From NCBI RefSeq assembly GCF_014235875.1, contig NZ_JACJUK010000001.1, positions 310,001 to 374,000 of the forward strand: a stretch of 64,000 nt of DNA, in the 5' to 3' direction. Position 1 is the first letter of the stretch; each line of letters opens with the position of its first letter. The notes under the pieces were generated by a model. It saw only the letters and a program-made list of their open reading frames with translations. It was not told the origin of the DNA and made no database searches. Of this stretch, positions 44,108-50,789 are shown piece by piece. The position numbers and the translations under genes are program-made. Source of the DNA: Croceivirga lutea (GTDB lineage Bacteria; Bacteroidota; Bacteroidia; Flavobacteriales; Flavobacteriaceae).

Positions 44108-45496
44108 ATGACATTAATTAAATCAATTTCAGGAATACGAGGAACTATCGGCGGTAATACTGGTGAAAACTTAACTCCTATAGATGCAGTTAAGTTTGCG
44201 GCCTCTTATGGTACGTGGTTAAAAAACTATTCCAACAAAGAAAAATTAACCGTTGTTATTGGCAGAGATGCCAGACTTTCTGGTGAAATGATTCAAAACT
44301 TGGTGGTTTCTACTTTAGTAGGATTAGGGATTGATGTAATTGATTTAGACTTATCAACAACCCCTACGGTAGAAATTGCGGTTCCTTTAGAAAAAGCTGA
44401 TGGTGGAATAATCTTAACCGCGAGTCATAATCCTAAACAATGGAACGCACTTAAATTACTAAATGAAAAAGGGGAGTTTCTAAATGCTGAAGAAGGGGCT
44501 AAAATACTTGCCCTTGCAGAAAAAGAGGATTTTGACTTTGCCGAAGTTGATGATTTAGGACAAGTAGTTAAAAATGACTCTTATATAGATATTCATATAG
44601 ATGAAGTGTTAAATTTAGCATTAGTTAATGCAGAAAAGATTAAACCTAAAAAGTTTAAAGTGGTTGTTGATGGGGTTAATTCAACTGGTGGCATTGCAAT
44701 ACCAAAACTTTTAGAGGAGCTAGGTGTAGAGGTCGTAAAACTATATTGTGAGCCTACGGGTCATTTTCCGCATAATCCAGAACCGTTAAAAGAGCACTTA
44801 GGAGACATCTGTAAAAAAGTGGTTGAAGAAAAAGCAGATTTTGGTATTGTGGTAGACCCTGATGTAGACCGCTTAGCTTTTATTAGTAATGATGGTGAAA
44901 TGTTTGGTGAAGAATACACCTTGGTTGCCTGTGCAGATTATGTTTTGAGCAAAACAAAAGGGAATACAGTTTCTAATTTGTCGTCATCAAGAGCACTAAG
45001 AGATATTACTGAAAAACATGGGGGCACTTATGAAGCTGCGGCTGTTGGTGAGGTAAACGTGGTTACTAAAATGAAAGCTATTAATGCTATTATTGGTGGT
45101 GAAGGTAACGGAGGTATTATCTATCCTGAAAGTCATTATGGTAGAGACTCACTCGTTGGTACGGCGTTGTTTTTAATGCTATTAGCTGAAAGAGGAGTAA
45201 CGGTAGCAGAATTAAGAGAAAGTTACCCAAGTTACTTTATGAGTAAAAAGAAAATACAACTAACACCAGAGCTAGATGTAGATGCGTTATTAGTGGCGAT
45301 GCACGATAAATATAAGAACGAAGACGTTTCTACAATTGATGGGGTTAAAATAGATTTCCCTGAAAACTGGGTTCATCTGAGAAAGTCGAATACAGAACCG
45401 ATTATAAGAATCTATACCGAAGCAAAAAGTCAAAAAGAGGCAGACCAACTTGCTGACCAGATAATTGCTGAAATAAAAGAAATCGCAGGTTTGTAA
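44108..45496 (+). CDS. glmM: Phosphoglucosamine mutase
   Basis: GlmM interconverts glucosamine-6-phosphate and glucosamine-1-phosphate on the way to UDP-GlcNAc for peptidoglycan and lipid A. The 462-residue alpha-D-phosphohexomutase has the phosphoserine loop TASHNP (S106), the Mg2+ loop DPDVDRL, the sugar loop EGNGGIIYP and the phosphate-binding SNTEPIIRIYTEA. It begins MTLIKSISGIRGTIGG. The start at 44108 is preferred to an in-frame TTG at 44087 because family members begin here and the promoter -7 box covers the earlier codon. Phosphomannomutase activity cannot be excluded from sequence alone. Confidence 0.9.
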   Translation: MTLIKSISGIRGTIGGNTGENLTPIDAVKFAASYGTWLKNYSNKEKLTVVIGRDARLSGEMIQNLVVSTLVGLGIDVIDLDLSTTPTVEIAVPLEKADGGIILTASHNPKQWNALKLLNEKGEFLNAEEGAKILALAEKEDFDFAEVDDLGQVVKNDSYIDIHIDEVLNLALVNAEKIKPKKFKVVVDGVNSTGGIAIPKLLEELGVEVVKLYCEPTGHFPHNPEPLKEHLGDICKKVVEEKADFGIVVDPDVDRLAFISNDGEMFGEEYTLVACADYVLSKTKGNTVSNLSSSRALRDITEKHGGTYEAAAVGEVNVVTKMKAINAIIGGEGNGGIIYPESHYGRDSLVGTALFLMLLAERGVTVAELRESYPSYFMSKKKIQLTPELDVDALLVAMHDKYKNEDVSTIDGVKIDFPENWVHLRKSNTEPIIRIYTEAKSQKEADQLADQIIAEIKEIAGL

Positions 45497-45518
45497 AAAC
45501 CTAGTAAGTCAATAAAAT

Positions 45519-45553
45519 AAAAAACCCGATAGTCTTAAACTACCGGGTTTTTT
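45519..45553. terminator. Bidirectional hairpin terminator
   Basis: Stem AAAACCCG-TAGT / ACTA-CGGGTTTT with one A-C mismatch and loop CTTAA, A-tract left and T-tract right. Placed between glmM and the convergent acyltransferase gene; it serves both. Confidence 0.88.
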
Positions 45554-45555
45554 AT

Positions 45556-46449
45556 TTACGTTTTGTATTTATCTGGAACTTTATTTCTGTGTTTCCATCT
45601 CTTATGTGTCCAGAAATAATATTCTGGAGCTTCTTTAATTAGATTTTCAGATTCTTTTAGATAGCTTTCTGTAATCTCATAATCGGGCATCGATTTTGGT
45701 TCTTGGGTAATCACTTTGAAGGTAGTTTGGTAATACCCTCTTTTTAGTTTACGTACTTGAAGAAAAATTGGTATTAAATCATACGTTTTAGTAAGTTCTT
45801 CACCACCAACATGAACTGGTACAGTAACACCCATATATTTAGCCCAATGTCTAGCTCTGCTAAGTTGAGGACTTTGGTCACCAGCAATTCCTAAAATTAG
45901 TTGTTCTTTATTAGCAATAGCCGTTGCTAGATTTTTTCTAGTTTCAACCGTACGCCATAAAGTGGTGCCAAATCGGCTACGTATACTTTTGACAAGCTTA
46001 TCAAAATAAGGGTTTTCAATTTTAAGATAAACAGCATACCCATTAGAAGTAACCTGAGTATTCAGAGACATAATCCATTCCCAACTTGCATAATGAGGTG
46101 TTAAAAGCAAAATGTTTTTCTTTTGTTTCTCCAGTTCATGTATTACTTCAAGATTGGTAAAAGAAAATCTTTTTTCAATTTCTTTTACACTAATACCCAT
46201 AGTTTTCGCCATTTCCAAAAACATATCACATAAATGACGGTAAAACTTTTTTTCTATCAGAAGTAATTCGTTTTCAGTTTTTTCTGGAAAAACAAGCCTT
46301 AAATTTGAGCGTACCACCTTTTTTCGATAGCCAATTATTCGATATAGCAATATATATACACCATCAGAAAGAGTGTAAAGTAGCCAAAATGGTAGTCTTG
46401 AAATTAGCCAAAGAAATGGATAGGCTAAACAATATATTAGGAATGCCAT
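45556..46449 (-). CDS. Lipid A biosynthesis acyltransferase (LpxL/HtrB family)
   Basis: A 297-residue inner-membrane acyltransferase that adds a secondary acyl chain to lipid A. An N-terminal hydrophobic anchor (about 2-17) is followed by the R-S-N-L segment (VVRSNLRLVFPEK). The catalytic HX4E motif is H119-E124 (HYASWEW). LGIAGDQSPQ and the C-terminal YFWTHKRWKHR are typical of the family. The frame is open to 46491. The Met at 46449 is chosen because the anchor starts there and because a -7 box inside the palindrome at 46467-46484 would otherwise be coding. Divergent from the rhomboid gene. Confidence 0.9.
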   Translation of the reverse strand: MAFLIYCLAYPFLWLISRLPFWLLYTLSDGVYILLYRIIGYRKKVVRSNLRLVFPEKTENELLLIEKKFYRHLCDMFLEMAKTMGISVKEIEKRFSFTNLEVIHELEKQKKNILLLTPHYASWEWIMSLNTQVTSNGYAVYLKIENPYFDKLVKSIRSRFGTTLWRTVETRKNLATAIANKEQLILGIAGDQSPQLSRARHWAKYMGVTVPVHVGGEELTKTYDLIPIFLQVRKLKRGYYQTTFKVITQEPKSMPDYEITESYLKESENLIKEAPEYYFWTHKRWKHRNKVPDKYKT

Positions 46450-46466
46450 GCTAGAAAATAACGCTG

Positions 46467-46484
46467 CAAATATAGCTATATTTG
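46467..46484. promoter_or_regulatory. Symmetric divergent promoter: perfect 18-bp palindrome
   Basis: CAAATATAGCTATATTTG is its own reverse complement. It presents the -7 box TATATTTG on both strands, facing outward: 46477-46484 towards the rhomboid gene (ATG 46502) and 46467-46474 towards the acyltransferase gene (ATG 46449). Both start codons lie 17 bases beyond their box. The two promoters must overlap. Confidence 0.55.
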
Positions 46485-46501
46485 AATCCAAACATAGACT
46501 T

Positions 46502-47152
46502 ATGTATCAACTACAGTTGGCAACAATAGCAATAATTGCAGCAAACGTAATAGTGACCTTGAGAGGATTTAATGATAGCACGTTTTTTGAACGTTACAAG
46601 TTTAGTATAGGAGGAATAAATGCAGGTCAGAAAGAGCGAATAGTAACTTCTGGTTTTTTACACGTAGATTTTCAACATTTACTTTTTAACATGATAACCC
46701 TGTATTTTTTTGCAAATGTGGTTATCAATTGGTTTTCACCTACCAAGTTTTTAATAATCTACATGGCAAGTTTAGCTGCAGGTAGTTTGTTAGCCATGTT
46801 TTTTCATAGAAATGAACCATTTTATAGTGCTGTTGGTGCAAGCGGTGCAGTAACAGGCATCTTGTATTCTGCAATTTTATTACAACCAGATATGCGGTTA
46901 GGTTTCTTTTTTATACCCATACCCTTACCGGCTTATGTTTTAGGTATAGGTTATTTGTTGTATTCAATTTATGGTATGAAAAGTAGAGTAGGTAATATAG
47001 GGCACACTGCTCATTTTGGTGGGGCTATTGGTGGTTATCTACTCACATTAGCCTTTAAGCCTTCACTATTAGTTACAGAAACGCTAATGGTCTTTTTATT
47101 AGCAATTCCTATTGTTCTTCTGTTTATTTTAGAACGTGTAGGAAAAATATAA
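46502..47152 (+). CDS. Rhomboid family intramembrane serine protease
   Basis: A 216-residue six-helix rhomboid. The catalytic Ser is S114 in GASGAVTG and the His is H171 in GHTAHFGGAIGG. The HVDFQHLLFNMITLYFFAN segment forms the conserved second-helix His/Asn region. It cleaves transmembrane segments of other proteins at the inner membrane; the substrate is unknown. The frame is open to 46448, but the Met at 46502 starts directly at TM1 and lies 17 bases from a consensus -7 box, so it is preferred. It shares a palindromic promoter with the lipid A acyltransferase gene. Confidence 0.9.
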   Translation: MYQLQLATIAIIAANVIVTLRGFNDSTFFERYKFSIGGINAGQKERIVTSGFLHVDFQHLLFNMITLYFFANVVINWFSPTKFLIIYMASLAAGSLLAMFFHRNEPFYSAVGASGAVTGILYSAILLQPDMRLGFFFIPIPLPAYVLGIGYLLYSIYGMKSRVGNIGHTAHFGGAIGGYLLTLAFKPSLLVTETLMVFLLAIPIVLLFILERVGKI

Positions 47153-47289
47153 TTTGTAGGATAAATACCTCTTTTTGTGGGAGTATTTGTAAGATATAAT
47201 ACACTTTATCGAAAAGTTTATAAGTTTTATATGATTTAGATAATATGCGCGTTCTTTGGGGTACCCAAATTGACCAATTATCTTAACCT

Positions 47290-48924
47290 ATGCAGAAATC
47301 TTTACGTTATCTCGCAATTTTTTCTTTAGTAGTAGCTTCATGTTCAGATGAGACTACAATTTACGAAGACCCAAGTGAGTCTTTAATTCTAGAAGAAAAT
47401 CAAACCGTACTTACAAACAGTGTTAACTTCGATAATAGTGGTGTACTAGACATTTACCAAGATGAAGCTGCAAAATTAGCTTCAAAAAATTCTAGTGTAG
47501 ATGCCGATAGTTATCCTTTGGCTTTAGTTGCCAATATTGAAGCACCTTCATACAGTTCGGCAGAAGAACTCGCAGCTACTCATGTTGCTATGGATGGCAA
47601 TTATTTGTATGTGTCTTACAATACAGCAGGCGAAACTTACGCAGGCGGTGTAGATGTAATAGACATTTCAGACATTGTACAACCAAGATTAACCTCTCGT
47701 TTATATTACACTAACGCAGATATTAATTCAATTGCTTACGAAAACGGACATGTGTATGTAGTTGGTGGTGTTGATTCAGAACAATCAGTTACTGCTACTG
47801 CAAACTCTTTTATTGGAAAAATACCCGTTTCTAATGGTAGTTTAAGCATTTCTGGAGGTATTTCTTATGGTTTTCAAGATGGTTTGGTAGCAAACGATTT
47901 AGTTGTTAATGCTAACGGATTATTTGTATCTAGTGGTGTTAATGGTTATGTTACACAATACGATAAAAATACGCTAGAAGTAGTAAAAGAAGTAGCCTAC
48001 GATGACTTACGTTCAATTATACAAATTGATAACAATTTTGCGGTTTTAGATGCTTCTTATGGTGTACGTTTTTTAGATGAAACCTTAAGTGAAACTGGAA
48101 GTTTTACTGTAGCTAACGGAGATTTTAGAGAAGCAGACAAGCGCACCATTTCTTATTATGGTGACAAAATATCGGTAGCTGAAGGTAGCAATGGTGCAGG
48201 TATTTACAATGCAGAAACCGGTGCTTTTGAAAGACATTTACCTATTGTTTTAAATCCAGATGATGCCACACAAGATGAAGTGGTAACCAATGCTGTATCT
48301 TTTAACGATGATGTGTTTTTAATGGCAAATGGTGGTGCTGGTCTGGCATTATCAGAAAATGAAGGCGATTTAAATTTAGTAGGCGTAATAGAATTACGAG
48401 GTTCTATCAACTATGTTATATCTAAAGACGATTACATTATTGCTGCATCTGGCAAATCTGGTATTCAGATTATAAAAATGAATAGACCCTCTCAAAGTCT
48501 TGAGGAAGCTTGTAGTTCTGCACAACGTTATAGTGGTTCTAGTTATTTAGCTGTAGAATCTTACCAAACTCTAGGATACAGTGGTAGCAAAAACTTTAGA
48601 GAATTAAATGTTGCTGGTGAACTGTTATTATGTGGTTCTTGGAGTGTAAGAGATGAGTTTTTAGTTGAAGAAGATGGAACTTTAGAAATTAAAGGTTCTA
48701 TTTATATGGGTAGAAATAACAGAAGAAGAAACATTCAAGTAGCAGCAGGAGCAACATTAAGAGTTGAAGGTGTTATGGTAATTTATGGTGATTTAATACT
48801 TGAAGAAAACGCTTCACTTGAATTTTTAGGTGATGAAAATAATGTTTATGTTTTAGGCGATGTTGTCATTGCAAATAGTGCATCTGTTGAAGGTAATTTT
48901 AATGACAGAATGAATAAATTCTAA
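47290..48924 (+). CDS. Surface lipoprotein with beta-propeller and C-terminal beta-solenoid
   Basis: A 544-residue lipoprotein (lipobox VASC, Cys at residue 18, then SDETT). Residues about 75-400 are LVIVD-like propeller repeats, each with strand patterns such as HVAMDGNYLYVSYN...GGVDVIDISDIVQPRL, SIAYENGHVYVVGG and FNDDVFLMANGGAGLALSE...LVGVIEL. Residues about 440-544 change to short parallel strands (LNVAGELLLCGSWSVRDEFLVEEDGTLEIKGSIYMG, LRVEGVMVIYGDLILEENASLEF), which suggests a beta-helix resembling polymer-forming bactofilin-like folds. Probably on the outer membrane. The function is unknown. A strong terminator follows. Confidence 0.72.
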   Translation: MQKSLRYLAIFSLVVASCSDETTIYEDPSESLILEENQTVLTNSVNFDNSGVLDIYQDEAAKLASKNSSVDADSYPLALVANIEAPSYSSAEELAATHVAMDGNYLYVSYNTAGETYAGGVDVIDISDIVQPRLTSRLYYTNADINSIAYENGHVYVVGGVDSEQSVTATANSFIGKIPVSNGSLSISGGISYGFQDGLVANDLVVNANGLFVSSGVNGYVTQYDKNTLEVVKEVAYDDLRSIIQIDNNFAVLDASYGVRFLDETLSETGSFTVANGDFREADKRTISYYGDKISVAEGSNGAGIYNAETGAFERHLPIVLNPDDATQDEVVTNAVSFNDDVFLMANGGAGLALSENEGDLNLVGVIELRGSINYVISKDDYIIAASGKSGIQIIKMNRPSQSLEEACSSAQRYSGSSYLAVESYQTLGYSGSKNFRELNVAGELLLCGSWSVRDEFLVEEDGTLEIKGSIYMGRNNRRRNIQVAAGATLRVEGVMVIYGDLILEENASLEFLGDENNVYVLGDVVIANSASVEGNFNDRMNKF

Positions 48925-48947
48925 TTGCTCTAAGCAATCATATACAT

Positions 48948-48978
48948 AAAAAAACCTGGCATTTAGCCAGGTTTTTTT
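48948..48978. terminator. Bidirectional hairpin terminator
   Basis: Perfect stem of 13 bp (48948-48960 and 48966-48978, core CCTGGC/GCCAGG), loop ATTTA, with A-tract and T-tract on the two sides. Lies between the propeller lipoprotein and the convergent TlpA gene. Confidence 0.92.
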
Positions 48979-48995
48979 ATTCTAAAAGGTACTTT

Positions 48996-50105
48996 TTAAT
49001 TCAGTAACTCCGCAACTTTATCTTCAAGGGCTTTTCCTCTTAAATCTTTAGCAATTATTATTCCGTTTTCATCCAATAAAAAAGCAGCAGGAATAGCATT
49101 TATATTGTAAAGTCTTGTAATTGGGTCTTGAAAATATTGCACGTTAGAAACGTGGTTCCATTGTAAATTGTCTTCTTCAATAGCTTGTAACCATAAATCT
49201 CTATTACGGTCTAAAGAAACCCCAAGTACATTAAGGCCCTTGTCTTTATATTTTTCATAAACCGCTACAATGTTTGGGTTTTCAGCTCTACATGGTCTAC
49301 ACCAGCCTGCCCAAAAATCAACTAAAGTTACTTTGCCTTTAACATCATTTAAAGCTAACAATTCGCCATTTGGTTGGGGCCCAGAAAATTCTGGTGCTTT
49401 TTCGCCAATGGCAGTCTTTTTTAGGTTATCAAGCATTTTTTTTAAGCGTTTAACCGGTGCAGTTGTTTGCAGTTCTTCTGACAATCCATTAGTCATTTCT
49501 TCTATTTCTTTTACCGGTAACGCTTTTTGAGCGGCAATACGTTCTAAGATTAAGGCAGACACCAGAGAATTAGGATTTTGAGTTATAAAGTCTTTCTCAA
49601 AATTCTTAGATTTTTCTTGTAGTTCCACATATTCTTCCCGTAAAGATTGTATCATGGCTTGGTCACCTTCCATTTGCGCTTGTTGCAAATCTTTATTAAA
49701 GCTTTTACCAATATCTGCAAACTTTCTTTGTTCTTCTAGATAGGTCATGAACATATCGTTTTGTGGTGTACCTCCTAGTTTAGAGAATGCTAAACTATCT
49801 TTTTGAGCTTTAAAACTTACACTGCCATTTTCTAAAATAATAGGAGAATTTCCGCGTATTCCTTGAAAAAACAAGTAATATAACTTTGGTGCATCTTGGT
49901 TACCTGTAAATTGAAAAGTATTTTGTGAGATTAATGTGGTGTCTACTTCAATCATATTACGTGTAGAATCTACCGTTTTAAGAAAAACCAACGTACTATC
50001 TGGAATATCACCAATAAGTTCTCCATTAATTTCGAATCCACTTTTTTCACTGCTACAAGCTACAATAGTTATAACCGCAAAAAATAATAGTAAAACTTTT
50101 TTCAT
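48996..50105 (-). CDS. TlpA-family thiol-disulfide lipoprotein (DUF4369 plus thioredoxin domain)
   Basis: A 369-residue lipoprotein (lipobox IVAC, Cys at residue 17). The N-terminal DUF4369 beta domain (about 24-115) and a helical linker (120-225) are followed by a thioredoxin-fold domain. Its redox site is W268-C269-R270-P271-C272 in DFWAGWCRPCRAENP, and the cis-Pro loop is NAIPAAFLLDENG. It probably keeps periplasmic cysteines reduced, as in cytochrome c maturation, or handles a dedicated partner. This architecture is typical of Bacteroidetes. It is a single gene convergent with the propeller lipoprotein gene across a terminator. Confidence 0.92.
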   Translation of the reverse strand: MKKVLLLFFAVITIVACSSEKSGFEINGELIGDIPDSTLVFLKTVDSTRNMIEVDTTLISQNTFQFTGNQDAPKLYYLFFQGIRGNSPIILENGSVSFKAQKDSLAFSKLGGTPQNDMFMTYLEEQRKFADIGKSFNKDLQQAQMEGDQAMIQSLREEYVELQEKSKNFEKDFITQNPNSLVSALILERIAAQKALPVKEIEEMTNGLSEELQTTAPVKRLKKMLDNLKKTAIGEKAPEFSGPQPNGELLALNDVKGKVTLVDFWAGWCRPCRAENPNIVAVYEKYKDKGLNVLGVSLDRNRDLWLQAIEEDNLQWNHVSNVQYFQDPITRLYNINAIPAAFLLDENGIIIAKDLRGKALEDKVAELLN

Positions 50106-50147
50106 TCTATTTTATCCTTTGTTCAAAGGTAGCCATATTAAAGGCAT

Positions 50148-50171
50148 AAAAAAAAGGGCGCTATGGCCCTT
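50148..50171 (-). terminator. Hairpin terminator of the small barrel gene
   Basis: On the minus strand AAGGGC-CATAGC-GCCCTT is followed by a run of eight T's. It lies 21 bases after the stop of the gene at 50192-50701. Confidence 0.85.
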
Positions 50172-50191
50172 CTAATATTTTGTGGTATTAT

Positions 50192-50701
50192 TTAAAATTG
50201 GTAGCGTATACCCAAAGCAAAATCAAATAAAAAGTCATTATCAAACCCATCAAATCCAACAAGTCCAATTTCTGGTCGAATATCAATAGATAATAAGAGA
50301 GGAATGTCAAAGTCATATTCAACACCTAAATTACCGGCTGCAAAAACAAATGCGCCGTCATTTTCATCTCTAAGACCACCATTACCGTTTGGTACGGGTT
50401 CAAAATCAGCACTACCAACACCACCGCCAACACCATAATACCAATTAAAATTTCCGTCTAAATTATGTACCCATTGGTAAACGCCCGCTAACTTAAAAGC
50501 ATCAAATTCTCTACTATCTCTCCAGCCTAAATTAAACTCGGCTCTGTTATATCTACCAATAGATTTTTGATACGATATTTCTGCTCCAAAACCATCACTG
50601 TCTCCTAATCGAAGTCCGAGCGTATTATCTGCTAAATTTTGGCTAAAACCAAAAGATGCAAAACCAATGGCGAACAATACTACTAAAGTTAATTTTTTCA
50701 T
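50192..50701 (-). CDS. Small outer-membrane beta-barrel protein
   Basis: A 169-residue protein with a signal peptide (about 1-20, ending GFSQ) and a barrel of about eight strands: alternating hydrophobic and aromatic residues (AEFNLGWRDSREFDAFKLAGVYQWV, FNWYYGVGGGVGSADF, FLFDFALGIRYQF) and a C-terminal Phe, the usual signal for barrel assembly. It resembles OmpW- or OmpX-size proteins, but no specific family can be named. It is a single gene with its own terminator. The function is unknown; a structural or stress-related porin-like role is possible. Confidence 0.78.
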   Translation of the reverse strand: MKKLTLVVLFAIGFASFGFSQNLADNTLGLRLGDSDGFGAEISYQKSIGRYNRAEFNLGWRDSREFDAFKLAGVYQWVHNLDGNFNWYYGVGGGVGSADFEPVPNGNGGLRDENDGAFVFAAGNLGVEYDFDIPLLLSIDIRPEIGLVGFDGFDNDFLFDFALGIRYQF

Positions 50702-50789
50702 AAGTGATTCAATTAAATTGTGAAATTTCTAATGCCTTAAAAACATTACTGCAATAAAACTTATTTTCGTTGACAAAAATTGTTCCATT

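Noticed and set aside
47166-47192. Imperfect hairpin after the rhomboid gene (AAATACCTC...GAGTATTT)
   Set aside because: The stem needs a bulge and no T-tract follows, so support as a terminator is too weak.
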